The notes below the pieces were generated by a model. The model saw only the letters and a list, made by a program, of their open reading frames with translations, ran no database searches and was not told where the DNA came from. From positions 124,001 to 188,000 of the forward strand of contig NZ_PXZO01000042.1 of the NCBI RefSeq assembly GCF_003013475.1: a stretch of DNA of 64,000 nt, given 5' to 3'. Numbering within the stretch: the stretch's first letter is position 1; every line of letters begins with the position of its first letter. This document shows positions 35,250 through 44,160 of the stretch, in pieces. This DNA is from Brevibacillus porteri (lineage in GTDB: Bacteria > Bacillota > Bacilli > Brevibacillales > Brevibacillaceae). Made by a program: the position numbers and the translations under genes.

Positions 35250-36629
35250 ATGGACCAGGCACTTATCGAACAATTGGACCGCTGGCATGAAGAAGACGAA
35301 CACCAGCAAATTGTGGACTCGCTGTTACGCCTCCCCGAGGAGGAACGAGACTATGAGGCAATCAGCCGACTGGGCAGAGCTTATAACAACTTGGGGCATT
35401 ATGAAGAAGCGCTCAACCAATTGGAGAATATTGCTGAAGCAGGTCAGCAAGACCCAGTCTGGCACTTTCGGGTAGGTTTTGCCCTCTATCATTTGAAAAG
35501 ATATGAAGAGGCGGCACAATCATTCCGTACCTCAGACAAGTTAGAAACCGGTAATCAGAATACCGAATCATGGTTAAAATGGAGCTTGCAAAAAGCGGAA
35601 AAGCAGCAAAGACAAGAGCTTCGGATGGCTGCCAAAAGAGCTGCTGCTGTTGAGGGTTCAGGATCGGAGGAAGTTCCTTTTTCGAACATGTCGCTTGAAG
35701 ACTTTTGGGACGACAGCGAGTACGCGAAAAAGTCCTATCTATCCGAGCCACCCACGGATGAACTGATCGCATCGATCGAGGAAGAGCTGGGATACAAGCT
35801 CCCTGCCTCCTATCTTGCACTAATGAAGCAGCAGAATGGCGGAATTCCAAAGAACACCTGCTTTCCAACAGAGGACCCTACCTCCTGGGCTGAGGATCAC
35901 ATTGCCATTAGTGGTATTCTCGGCATTGGCCGTGAGAAAAGTTATTCGCTCTGCGGGGATCTTGGCAGTCAATTTATGATTGAGGATTGGGGATATCCCG
36001 ACATTGGAGTCGTCATCTGCGATTGTCCTTCAGCAGGTCACGACGTAGTCATGCTGGATTACCGGGCATGCGGGAGAGATGGTGAACCCGAAGTCATTCA
36101 CGTCGATCAGGAAAGCGATTATGAAATTACGTTCCTGGCTGAAAATTTCGAGGCGTTTATCAAGGGCTTGGTGAGCGAAGAAGAATACGATACCTCCGAG
36201 GAGGATAAGGAAGCCGCTCTCTATAAAGTGGCCCACGGGAAGTTTTCTCCCTTGCTAGAGGAGCTGTGCACGCCAGTATCGGAAGTGGAACAAATCGATC
36301 AAAAAATACGCAGCATTTGTACACGGATTGTAGAGGAAAAAGGCTATTTTTCTTTTCATGCGGATGAACTCTCGTATCTGATGTATGATGTGCAATTTTG
36401 GCTATACATAAAGTCATATCCCGATACCACTCGCGAACAGTACCTGGCTGTCTATGAGAAAATGATCGCCTTTGGTGGAGAATTCGGTCAAGGCGGCTAT
36501 GCCCCGGGATGGATTAGCGAATGGCTGGACCGTCGCAAGAAGGAAGGGCAGATTGTACAGGAAAATGGGCATATCCGGTTTACAGATCAGTTCGCAGCGG
36601 AAGTGATTCAGCAGCTGCGAGAAGCCTAA
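35250..36629 (+). CDS. TPR + SUKH (SMI1/KNR4) domain protein
   Basis: 459 aa, ATG after GGAGG. Residues 1-110 carry TPR-like repeats (EEERDYEAISRLGRAYNNLG; DPVWHFRVGFALYHLKRYEE). Residues ~165-310 are a SUKH fold: LIASIEEELGYKLPASYLAL, MKQQNGG, then a DxGYPDIG-like loop and VIHVDQESDYEITFLAENFE. The C-terminal ~140 residues are a further helical region. SUKH proteins are often immunity factors against nuclease toxins, but no toxin gene is visible within the window, so it may be a solitary or housekeeping member. Confidence 0.82.
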   Translation: MDQALIEQLDRWHEEDEHQQIVDSLLRLPEEERDYEAISRLGRAYNNLGHYEEALNQLENIAEAGQQDPVWHFRVGFALYHLKRYEEAAQSFRTSDKLETGNQNTESWLKWSLQKAEKQQRQELRMAAKRAAAVEGSGSEEVPFSNMSLEDFWDDSEYAKKSYLSEPPTDELIASIEEELGYKLPASYLALMKQQNGGIPKNTCFPTEDPTSWAEDHIAISGILGIGREKSYSLCGDLGSQFMIEDWGYPDIGVVICDCPSAGHDVVMLDYRACGRDGEPEVIHVDQESDYEITFLAENFEAFIKGLVSEEEYDTSEEDKEAALYKVAHGKFSPLLEELCTPVSEVEQIDQKIRSICTRIVEEKGYFSFHADELSYLMYDVQFWLYIKSYPDTTREQYLAVYEKMIAFGGEFGQGGYAPGWISEWLDRRKKEGQIVQENGHIRFTDQFAAEVIQQLREA

Positions 36630-36643
36630 AAGAAAAAGGTAAA

Positions 36644-36668
36644 GACCATCCTTAACGGGATGGTCTTC
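36644..36668. terminator. Bidirectional terminator between SUKH gene and cysI
   Basis: AGACCATCC / GGATGGTCT stem with a 6-nt loop; T-rich on both sides. Confidence 0.8.
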
Positions 36669-36682
36669 TCTTCGCAGCCACA

Positions 36683-38404
36683 CTACTCATGAAAATCGAG
36701 TCCCGATCTGACTTCTTTCACATACCCTGCCCGAATAACGAAATCTCCGAAGTGCTCGCCTTCCTCACGTTCCTTCGCATACCGATTTAAAATTGGCCGC
36801 AGTTCATTCAATATTTCTGCTTCTCCGATGTTTTCACGATACAGCTTGTTCAATCGATTGCCGGAGAAACCACCGCCCAAATACATGTTGTATTTACCTA
36901 CAGCCTTCCCAATAAAAGAGATTTCTGCGAGTGCAGGTCTTGCGCATCCATTAGGGCATCCTGTCATGCGAATGACGATTTCCTCATCGCGCAAACCCGC
37001 CTCATCCAAGATCAGCTCGACCTCATCCAGCAGTGTAGGCAAATAACGCTCCGCTTCAGCCATCGCGAGTCCGCAAGTCGGCAACGAAACACAAGCCATG
37101 GAGTTTCTCCGCAGTGCAGAATAGGAAGTTCCATCGGTGAGCCCGTATGCTTGAATGATCTGTTCGATTTCCGGCTTCTTTTCACTGGTGACATTTCCAA
37201 TGAGGAGATTTTGATTCGGCGTCAGGCGGAAATCCCCTGTATGCACCTTGGCAATCTCCCGCAGACCGGACTTCAGGAGATAGTTGTCCTCGTCTTTTAC
37301 ACGGCCATTCTGAATGAAAAGGGTAAAATGCCAGTTATCGTCACTCCCTTTCACCCAGCCATAGCGATCGCCATTATGCTCGAAGTGATAGGAGCGTGCC
37401 TTCTCCAGCTCCCAGCCCAGTCGTTGCTCCAGTTCATGGATAAACCATTCGATACCTCGGTCGTCGATTGTATATTTGAATCGAGCGTGCTTCCGCACCG
37501 CGCGATCTCCGTAGTCTCTCTGGATCATGACCGTTTTCTCGGCGACATCCAAGACTTGTTCCGGTGTGACGAAGCCGATCACCCGCGCCACCTGCGGATA
37601 CGTTTTTGGATCGCCGTGGGTCATTCCCATTCCGCCTCCGACCGCAACGTTGAAGCCCAGCAGTCGACCGTCCTCATGAATGGCGATAAAGCCCAAGTCC
37701 TGAGAAAAAACGTCAACATCGTTGGCAGGCGGTACGGCGATGCCGATCTTAAACTTGCGTGGTAAATAAACAGGCCCATAGATCGGTTCTTGCTCTTCCC
37801 CATCCCGACTGTCGACAACCTTTTCTTCATCCAGCCAGATTTCATGATAGGCGCGGGTACGGGGATCGAGATGATTGCTTATTTTTTTTGCCCATTCGTA
37901 AACCTCTTGATGCACTTCCGACTGGTACGGATTCGGGTTGCACATGACGTTGCGGTTGACGTCCCCACAAGCAGCCAGTGTACTAAGCAAGGCTTCGTTT
38001 ACTTCTTGAATCACCTGCTTCATATTCCACTTGATCACGCCATGCAGTTGGAAAGACTGACGAGTCGTCAGGCGAATCGTTCCATTGGCAAACTGCTGGG
38101 CGATATCGTCCATCATGAGCCATTGCTCTGGTGTGACAACGCCACCAGCGGCACGCACGCGCACCATGAATTGATAGGCCGGCTCCAGCTTCTGTTTGCT
38201 CCGTTCGTTACGAAGATCCCTGTCATCCTGCATGTAGCTGCCATGAAATTTCATCAGGCGGTTATCATCCTCAGGGATGGACCCTGTAATTTTGTCTTCC
38301 AGTGTTTCCACCAGGCTCCCCCGCAAGTAATCGCTTTTGCGTTTAATGTCTTCTACATCGCTGTGAGGAGCACTGTTTGGCGAAAGTAAATGATTTTCTG
38401 ACAT
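36683..38404 (-). CDS. cysI: Assimilatory sulfite reductase hemoprotein (beta) subunit
   Basis: 573 aa from ATG 38404, preceded by AGGGGAG. Reduces sulfite to sulfide with six electrons from CysJ using siroheme and a [4Fe-4S] cluster. Cluster cysteines appear as [20 protein letters not shown] and [20 protein letters not shown]. The N-terminal ferredoxin-like half contains [12 protein letters not shown]. The gene lies 33 nt downstream of cysJ, giving a cysJI operon. Confidence 0.95.
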   Translation of the reverse strand: MSENHLLSPNSAPHSDVEDIKRKSDYLRGSLVETLEDKITGSIPEDDNRLMKFHGSYMQDDRDLRNERSKQKLEPAYQFMVRVRAAGGVVTPEQWLMMDDIAQQFANGTIRLTTRQSFQLHGVIKWNMKQVIQEVNEALLSTLAACGDVNRNVMCNPNPYQSEVHQEVYEWAKKISNHLDPRTRAYHEIWLDEEKVVDSRDGEEQEPIYGPVYLPRKFKIGIAVPPANDVDVFSQDLGFIAIHEDGRLLGFNVAVGGGMGMTHGDPKTYPQVARVIGFVTPEQVLDVAEKTVMIQRDYGDRAVRKHARFKYTIDDRGIEWFIHELEQRLGWELEKARSYHFEHNGDRYGWVKGSDDNWHFTLFIQNGRVKDEDNYLLKSGLREIAKVHTGDFRLTPNQNLLIGNVTSEKKPEIEQIIQAYGLTDGTSYSALRRNSMACVSLPTCGLAMAEAERYLPTLLDEVELILDEAGLRDEEIVIRMTGCPNGCARPALAEISFIGKAVGKYNMYLGGGFSGNRLNKLYRENIGEAEILNELRPILNRYAKEREEGEHFGDFVIRAGYVKEVRSGLDFHE

Positions 38405-38437
38405 GGTTTCATCTCCCCTCTCATTCTTTCTCAAAAA

Positions 38438-40264
38438 TCAGTAGACATCTCGCTGATAGCGTTTTTCCTGCTGCATCCGCTTCAAATACGCCACAGCTTC
38501 CTCTGAATCGAGTCCGCCCTCTTGTTGGAGAATGGTGACCATTGCTGCGTGAACATCGTGCGCCATCTTTTTCTCGTCTCCGCATACGTATACGTGCGCC
38601 CCATCTTGTAGCCATTGATAGAGCTCCTTGCTCTTCTCAAGCATCCGGTGCTGAACATACACTTTTTCGCTTGTATCTCGAGAGAACGCGACATCCATGT
38701 GCGTTAGTACGCCTTTTTTGAGCCAACGCTGCCATTCGAGTTGATAGAGAAAATCTGTGGAGAAATGCTGGTCACCAAAGAAAAGCCATGTCTTGCCCGT
38801 CGCCCCAAGCTCCTCCCGTTCTCCCAGGAAGGCACGGAACGGAGCGACACCCGTGCCGGGACCAATCATGATCAGCGAGGCGTCCGGGTTAACCGGGAGC
38901 TTAAAGTTGGGGTTATGCTGTACAAATACTGGCAGCGTATCACCCGTCTCCAAACGATCCGCGATATAGCTCGAACAAACGCCGTAACGATCTCGGCCAT
39001 GAGCTTGATAGTGAACATTGCGAATTGTCAGATGAACTTCGTCTGGGTAGGACTTTAAGCTGCTTGAGATCGAATAGAGTCGCGGCGGCAGCTTTCTAAG
39101 TATGGAGACAAATTCTTTGGAAGGCACGCCTTTAAAATCGTAATCCTCCACCAGGTCCAGCAAATCCCGATTTCGAACATAATCGCGAAGCTCTTGCTCT
39201 CGCCCTTCCGCAAGCAGTTCCTGCAACCCGTTTCCTGATGATAGCTTTACTGCTTGTTCCAAGAGAGGCTTGGTGAGAACCGTGATTTCAAAATGACTGG
39301 ACAAGGCCTCTTCCAACGTGCGCTCTTCCCCGTTTTTATGAATGGGAACGAGCTCTTCCGCCTTCCAACCCATCGTGTCAATCAGCTCACGGACAAGGGC
39401 AGGATGATTTTTGGGATAGATCCCCAAACAGTCACCCGGTTCATACTCGAGATTGGAACCCTCAAGGGAGATTTCCAAGTGGCGAGTTTCCTTATCTGAT
39501 CCGCGTCCGTTCAGATTCAAGCTCTCCAAGACCACAGCCTGAAACGGATTCGACCGTGAATAATCGGTTTGTGACCCTGTCCCGATCACTGCACCGCCGA
39601 CGATCGCGCTTGCAGCAGCAACCTGGGTTGCCGAAGTTTCACTGAGAGAAGCCAGGATCTGATTCATCCATTCAGAGGCTTGCTCGTCGTAATCTACATC
39701 GCAATCCACCCGGGGAGTAAGACGCTTGCCTCCTAGCTCTTCTAACCGCTTATCGAACTCTTTGCCAGTTTGGCAGAATAATTCATAAGAGGTGTCGCCT
39801 AATGCCAGCACGGAAAACCGCAGGCCCACCAATTGCGGCGCTCTTTTGCTGTGCAGGAATTCATGGAAGGAGATAGCATTGTCCGGTGGTTCACCATCCC
39901 CGTGTGTGCTTACCACAATAAGCAGGTTTTCAACCTTTTTCAACGCATTCGTCTTGAAGTCGCTCATGGAGGAAAGCGTTACGTGGAAGCCGTGCTCCTG
40001 AAGCTTTCCGGTCAGCACCTTGGCCAACTTCTGGCTGTTCCCGGACTGAGATCCGAAAAGCACTGTCACTTCTTTCGAAATGACTGCCCCATTGGCAGCT
40101 GAAGCGGCTTGAAACCCAGCGGTCATCGGTGCCTCCACTTTGTGAAGAGCTGCAAGATACCCGCTCAGCCAAACCTTTTGCACCTCCGAAAGCGTGGGCA
40201 GCAACCGATTTAGGAGCTCTACTTGTTCCTGACTGAAAGGACTATCTGTCACCTTAAGTACCAA
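38438..40264 (-). CDS. cysJ: Sulfite reductase flavoprotein (alpha) subunit
   Basis: 608 aa. TTG at 40264 is chosen: GAGGTG lies 8 nt upstream and the resulting N-terminus (MVLKVTDSPFSQEQVELLNR) aligns with B. subtilis CysJ; the GTG at 40279 has no ribosome-binding site. Order: flavodoxin/FMN domain (VLFGSQSGNSQKLAKVLTGK), connecting and FAD domain (RLYSISSSLKSYPDEVHLTI), NADPH domain (MIGPGTGVAPFRAFLGERE) and C-terminal VYVCGDEKKMAHDVH. Passes electrons from NADPH to CysI. Confidence 0.95.
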   Translation of the reverse strand: MVLKVTDSPFSQEQVELLNRLLPTLSEVQKVWLSGYLAALHKVEAPMTAGFQAASAANGAVISKEVTVLFGSQSGNSQKLAKVLTGKLQEHGFHVTLSSMSDFKTNALKKVENLLIVVSTHGDGEPPDNAISFHEFLHSKRAPQLVGLRFSVLALGDTSYELFCQTGKEFDKRLEELGGKRLTPRVDCDVDYDEQASEWMNQILASLSETSATQVAAASAIVGGAVIGTGSQTDYSRSNPFQAVVLESLNLNGRGSDKETRHLEISLEGSNLEYEPGDCLGIYPKNHPALVRELIDTMGWKAEELVPIHKNGEERTLEEALSSHFEITVLTKPLLEQAVKLSSGNGLQELLAEGREQELRDYVRNRDLLDLVEDYDFKGVPSKEFVSILRKLPPRLYSISSSLKSYPDEVHLTIRNVHYQAHGRDRYGVCSSYIADRLETGDTLPVFVQHNPNFKLPVNPDASLIMIGPGTGVAPFRAFLGEREELGATGKTWLFFGDQHFSTDFLYQLEWQRWLKKGVLTHMDVAFSRDTSEKVYVQHRMLEKSKELYQWLQDGAHVYVCGDEKKMAHDVHAAMVTILQQEGGLDSEEAVAYLKRMQQEKRYQRDVY

Positions 40265-40355
40265 CGATATGCACCTCACAAGAGAAAAAATTAATTCCGA
40301 GTATTCTTATATGATTATTTACTTTAAGCTACCACAGTGAGTAGTACCCGAGCAA

Positions 40356-40363
40356 TTGGAATT
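40356..40363. promoter_or_regulatory. Possible CymR-type motif TTGGAATT upstream of cysJ
   Basis: An AATTGGAATTCG stretch lies 92 bp before the cysJ start, near AT-rich promoter-like sequence. It resembles the TTGGAATT core reported for CymR, the cysteine-metabolism repressor of Bacillus. Weak evidence from one motif. Confidence 0.3.
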
Positions 40364-40410
40364 CGTTATTATGATCATAAGCTTTACTAATCATTGGAAA
40401 ACAGCTTAAA

Positions 40411-40446
40411 GAACCCCGATCCTAAGATAAGGACCCGGGGTTTTCT
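40411..40446 (-). terminator. Hairpin terminator downstream of degenerate gene
   Basis: AACCCCGATCCT / AGGACCCGGGGTT arms with AAGATAA-like loop and T residues on both sides. It is positioned to end the remnant at 40474-40689. Confidence 0.65.
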
Positions 40447-40473
40447 TCACTCAAATTCTTATGAGTCTCGACT

Positions 40474-40689
40474 CTATGTAGTGGCTACCAGGAATTCCTC
40501 GCCGCTTGGCAGCGAAAGACCATCGGTACGTTCGGTGAAGTAGCGCTGGTTAAGTTCTGCCGAGGATACATGCTGGAATTCTGAAAGAAAAGAAGGCGCC
40601 GCAGCACCTTTCTCGCATACTTCCAATAAATAGGGAGCAAATCTAGTATGCGATTCGTGAACAGAATAGCCCTCACAAAATGTGTTACA
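40474..40689 (-). pseudogene. C-terminal remnant of unidentified gene
   Basis: A minus-strand frame between TAG at 40690-40692 and TAG at 40474-40476 has protein-like composition (RFAPYLLEVCEKGAAAPSFL, then SEFQHVSSAELNQRYFTERT) but no start codon or ribosome-binding site. Its own-looking terminator follows. An alternative frame is open for longer, but its composition is poor (Arg/Ser/Phe-rich). I read this as the tail of a deleted gene. The rest of the 40265-40745 gap holds the cysJ promoter region and the promoter of the next gene. Confidence 0.35.
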
Positions 40690-40745
40690 CTACTATAAGC
40701 AACCAATTATATGAATATCCATGAATGGCTTCTTGGGGGCAAGTG

Positions 40746-41696
40746 ATGAAACCATTGATAGTACGGACGATTCCCGGTGGAATCATAACCATCCTGATCT
40801 TTTATCTGGATTACTTCCCATTTAACCTTGTTGAAAAATTTCTCATGTTTGCGGCTTTCGTCATTGTGCCTCTTGTGATTGGAGTTTTGCGCTATGACGA
40901 AAAGAATAAACATCAACGGAGTATTTTTGCTGCTATCAAGCTACTTCAATTTCCGGCAGCGCTTCTCGCCTTAGCCTCTGTAATGGGCAGCAAGACGTGT
41001 GGGCTGGGAAGCACAGCAATACCAGGGACCCTCTCGCTCGGGTGGCTACTGTTCACATTCCTGCTCGGCATCTATGGCCTGACCATTATTGTGAATCGCA
41101 AGGGAAGAACAGAGGAAATCGCGATTGGCGCGGGACTCGTTTACTTTTTTATCGGGGGCATTTGGTTCACCCTCTATCAGTATCAGTTTGACCTCTTCCA
41201 GGCTAAGCCCGCAACTCACGCCCTGAGTTCGCTCCACTTTCATTTCTCATCTGCAATCGTTCCGATTTTTATCGGTCTACTCGGACGGGTTATGACGAAG
41301 AAAAGCTGGTATCCTTGGGTCGTTGCTGTCGATATCATTGGACCTATTCTGATCGCTATCGGTATTATTTTCTCGAAGCCGATTGAGTATATTGGCGTCA
41401 CCTTGTTCGCATGTAATATTGCGATTTACACGACTTATCTGCTTGGTTACTTGAAAAGAGGTTCTTTGCTCAATAAGTCCAACTTCTTTTTAGTCCTTTC
41501 TTGCATTTCCTTTTACACGATTGTTGTAGTTTCCATTTGCTATCCGTTATTGAAGAACATGTTTTCTTTAACCATACACGATTTCATTCCGATTTACGGA
41601 TCTCTGCATGCGTTTGGGTTTGTTTTATGTGGCCTGATTGGATGGGTGTACATAATAGACTCTCTTAAGAAACTAACAAAAAAGGGTGTCTCCTAA
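40746..41696 (+). CDS. Polytopic membrane protein, YndJ-like
   Basis: 316 aa from ATG 40746, 8 nt after GGGGG; the in-frame ATG at 40725 has no ribosome-binding site. About ten hydrophobic helices, e.g. FLMFAAFVIVPLVIGVLRYD, LGWLLFTFLLGIYGLTIIVN, FIPIYGSLHAFGFVLCGLIG. The THALSSLHFHFSSAIVPIF segment with paired His resembles the B. subtilis YndJ family of uncharacterised membrane proteins. The histidines could bind a metal or heme; not shown. Monocistronic. Confidence 0.72.
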   Translation: MKPLIVRTIPGGIITILIFYLDYFPFNLVEKFLMFAAFVIVPLVIGVLRYDEKNKHQRSIFAAIKLLQFPAALLALASVMGSKTCGLGSTAIPGTLSLGWLLFTFLLGIYGLTIIVNRKGRTEEIAIGAGLVYFFIGGIWFTLYQYQFDLFQAKPATHALSSLHFHFSSAIVPIFIGLLGRVMTKKSWYPWVVAVDIIGPILIAIGIIFSKPIEYIGVTLFACNIAIYTTYLLGYLKRGSLLNKSNFFLVLSCISFYTIVVVSICYPLLKNMFSLTIHDFIPIYGSLHAFGFVLCGLIGWVYIIDSLKKLTKKGVS

Positions 41697-41762
41697 TTTG
41701 AGAGACAACTCAACGGAAAGAACTCTGCCGAAAAGTGTAGACCATTTCCGAAAATGAAAAAA

Positions 41763-41801
41763 GGTCATTCCCCCGACCGTTTAGGCCGATGGGGAATAAC
41801 C
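41763..41801. terminator. Bidirectional terminator
   Basis: GGTCATTCCCC / GGGGAATAACC stem with an inner GACCGTTTAGGCC loop between the YndJ-like and coat-like genes. Confidence 0.75.
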
Positions 41802-41814
41802 TTCTTAGATAAAC

Positions 41815-42564
41815 CTATTCGTCACAACCAACTGTACCTGCAGGAGGAATTGTAATTTGTTGTGTAGCATTAACTAATAACTGTTGTGTCTGCAACACTT
41901 TTACAGTAAGGTCTAGGACAATTTTTTCAGTCAGGCTACTAAATGTTCCCTCCGGTGTTGCGGCAACCGGTGAAAAATCAAGTTCATAGAAGTTGGCAGC
42001 TACCAACTCACCAAATGGTTGTTCGTTGTATTTAACGAGATTTTGGAAGAAATTTTTATCCAAACGTGGAATCTGGCCATCCGTCTCATTGAGGAAAAAT
42101 GCTTTACTCGCCTCAGAGACACCAATAATTGGCCTTGTTAAAAATGTTCTGATGTCAGCAAAACCTGTAAAAGAAACATCCGCAATTGTATCTTGAAGTG
42201 CTCCACTACATCCAGCAGCAGCATATTCAATGTTTTTACGAATGAATCCTGCTACAAATAACTTGGCTCTTGTAACATTGAAAAAGTCAGTAGTACCAAT
42301 ACGCTGAAATGCGACAGGAACAAGTTTAACCTGATTGAGAAATACATGTTTTACCACTCTCTTAATCTCGGTTGCTGGTGGGTTAAGTGGAATATTTGCT
42401 TCTACAACGATTTGAAGTGTTGGCTCCACAAGTACAACTGGAACCTTAATGGTTGGTATAGCTGCTTGAGAAATGATCGTGGTTGGTTCGACGGTTAATG
42501 GAATTTGTTCTGTCGAAAATACTGGACATGCGGGGGTCACTTGATTTGGATTGACATTGCTCAT
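41815..42564 (-). CDS. Spore coat/exosporium-like protein, CsxC/SPOCS-related
   Basis: 249 aa, hydrophilic, beta-rich, no signal peptide. The block VKLVPVAFQRIG...KLFVAGFIRKNIEYAAAGC resembles the repeated element of DUF3794/SPOCS and CsxC-type spore envelope proteins. N-terminal Pro/Val/Ile-rich segment (TIKVPVVLVEPTLQIVVEAN). The same block recurs in the next gene (42704-43795), so the two are paralogues by C-terminal domain. Its Shine-Dalgarno lies inside a 7-bp hairpin just before the ATG. Expected in the outer spore layers, based on family resemblance only. Confidence 0.68.
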   Translation of the reverse strand: MSNVNPNQVTPACPVFSTEQIPLTVEPTTIISQAAIPTIKVPVVLVEPTLQIVVEANIPLNPPATEIKRVVKHVFLNQVKLVPVAFQRIGTTDFFNVTRAKLFVAGFIRKNIEYAAAGCSGALQDTIADVSFTGFADIRTFLTRPIIGVSEASKAFFLNETDGQIPRLDKNFFQNLVKYNEQPFGELVAANFYELDFSPVAATPEGTFSSLTEKIVLDLTVKVLQTQQLLVNATQQITIPPAGTVGCDE

Positions 42565-42585
42565 AATTGGAAATCAACTCCAATT
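42565..42585 (-). promoter_or_regulatory. Hairpin sequestering the ribosome-binding site of coat-like gene
   Basis: On the transcript, AATTGGA pairs perfectly with TCCAATT around a 7-nt loop, directly before the ATG. The GGAG Shine-Dalgarno is partly within the stem, so initiation may be damped or temperature-dependent. Confidence 0.45.
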
Positions 42586-42703
42586 TTCAATTTGAGTTTT
42601 TTAAACTCGATATCACTATATTCCGCATTCCTTTTTAAGTAAGGGCAATTCTCTTAGACAACATACCCATTTTACTTGAGTCGGTGTTTGATTCCGTTAT
42701 TGC

Positions 42704-43795
42704 CTAAATTTTAGTGCCATCACAACTGATTCGAACCGGTTGAATTTGTAGTATGTGAACAATTAATTCTACTGCAATTTTTTGATGTAATTGATAAAAA
42801 TTCAATACTGACTCTTTTTGAATTGTAGTATCATTTGTTTTGTCCGCGACAGAATACTCGATATTTTGATGTATATATCCCTCCAGGAATAAATCTCCTT
42901 CCCGGGCTTTCCTTGTTCCTTCCCCTAATGATGGATAAAATTGAGTAGGAACCAATCTACACTCCTTAAGGATTACCTCATTTGAGATTCCTTTAATACC
43001 CAGTACCTCTTCTTCAAATATAATATCCTCATCTAGAGGTATTTCAACCTTATATTCTCCAACTATAACTGGTACCCTGATATTTATGAAATGATGAGTA
43101 GGACAGGATATATGATTTGTTTCTGCTGAAATTGTATCAGGCGAGTCATGAATGGGAGCTGCAAAAGTGTGATAAAGATTATCTTGTTTATTCATATTAC
43201 ACGCATGAACAGTAGTAGTTAAAAATATACTTCCAGCAATTGTAGAATGAATTAAACGACCAAAAATCTCCTCCTGATAATGAGCTGTACTATTGACTAG
43301 CTTTGTATCTAATTGAGGTTGTTGTTTATTATTTAGGTCTATAAATTCAATTGTATTTTGATCTATACCGCCAAAAATGGGGGGATGAAGAAAATCCTTA
43401 ATTTTTACAATAGTCGAGAATGGGCTTTTGTTTGTTAGCGAATAGATTCTTCCACGTTTAGGCGATTCGATTTGCGGATCATTAGTCGGTTCATCGACTT
43501 GCTCAATCTGAGAAACTTGCTCAATCTCTTTGGAATCGTTCACTTCCATAACATTATCAGAAACAGAAAACTCATCGTCTTGAGAGTTGTGGTTACAATC
43601 AAAATTCTCAGCTATATGACAATAATGATAGTTTCCAGCTCTGCGATTTTTCGCCTTTTTTAGCTGTTTGCCATCATTCTTTTTATTTTTTTTGAGACGG
43701 ATTTCTTTTTTTGGCGGTACCTTAGTGTTTTTACTATTCTTTTGTTTTAAACTGATCTGCCCCATCTTCGCATAATTTATCCATGGAGTTTTCAC
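42704..43795 (-). CDS. Spore coat-like protein with Lys-rich N-terminus
   Basis: 363 aa from GTG 43795 (GGGAG 10 nt upstream). Residues ~12-55 are extremely Lys/Arg/Asn-rich (KKEIRLKKNKKNDGKQLKKA), as in several coat proteins that are cross-linked or bind polyanions. Then an acidic stretch, and a C-terminal module CRLVPTQFYPSLGEG...DLFLEGYIHQNIEYSVADK equivalent to that of the 41815 protein. 139 nt separate it from that gene, so they may be independently or jointly expressed late in sporulation. Base composition is AT-richer than neighbours, suggesting acquisition or rapid evolution. Confidence 0.65.
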   Translation of the reverse strand: MKTPWINYAKMGQISLKQKNSKNTKVPPKKEIRLKKNKKNDGKQLKKAKNRRAGNYHYCHIAENFDCNHNSQDDEFSVSDNVMEVNDSKEIEQVSQIEQVDEPTNDPQIESPKRGRIYSLTNKSPFSTIVKIKDFLHPPIFGGIDQNTIEFIDLNNKQQPQLDTKLVNSTAHYQEEIFGRLIHSTIAGSIFLTTTVHACNMNKQDNLYHTFAAPIHDSPDTISAETNHISCPTHHFINIRVPVIVGEYKVEIPLDEDIIFEEEVLGIKGISNEVILKECRLVPTQFYPSLGEGTRKAREGDLFLEGYIHQNIEYSVADKTNDTTIQKESVLNFYQLHQKIAVELIVHILQIQPVRISCDGTKI

Positions 43796-43923
43796 AATAT
43801 TTCACTCCCAAATAAAGAAAATCATCGTTATATTAATATATGCTGTAATAGTGTTTTTGCCCTTAGGCTAATATATACATTGAAGATGTATTCTTATATA
43901 AGAGCTCTCCGATCAACCGTTTT

Positions 43924-44118
43924 AAAGGCTGACTCCTAAAGCCTTTTAAGTGGCACGAGATTCGCTTGGAGGACATCCCCCTGTATGCTGGAGACCGTAT
44001 TTTCCTCGCCCTGTCTGCGGTTCGGGAAGGCAAGAGCTGTGGCGGCTGCTTCCCCGGTAAGGTCTCCTCGGTTCATTCAAACAACAAAGAGCCCACGCAC
44101 GACGCGGGCTCTTCTTGT
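43924..44118 (+). ncRNA. Candidate structured RNA with terminator
   Basis: A GC-rich island in an AT-rich gap. It contains an AAAGGCT/AGCCTTT hairpin (43924-43946), a long-range GGAGACC/GGTCTCC pairing (43990-43996 with 44061-44067) enclosing a GGGAAG/CTTCCC hairpin (44024-44054), and finally a GAGCCC/GGGCTC hairpin plus T-rich tail (44088-44118) that looks like its terminator. A 36-codon GTG frame (43952-44062) has no ribosome-binding site and an odd Trp/Arg/Pro/Cys-rich composition, so RNA is more likely than protein. No match to 6S, SRP, tmRNA or RNase P RNA that I can recognise. Confidence 0.45.
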
Positions 44119-44160
44119 ATTTCATTCTATGGAGGTCTCCTCACAACTTCAAACAGCGCC

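Noticed and set aside
40485-40706. 73-codon minus-strand ORF
   Set aside because: Basic, Ser/Phe/Arg-rich composition and no ribosome-binding site. A different frame of the same strand (40474-40689) looks more like former coding sequence.
43952-44062. 36-codon GTG frame in the GC-rich element
   Set aside because: No Shine-Dalgarno, and Trp/Arg/Pro/Cys-rich composition. The inverted repeats explain the sequence better as RNA. Kept as an alternative only.
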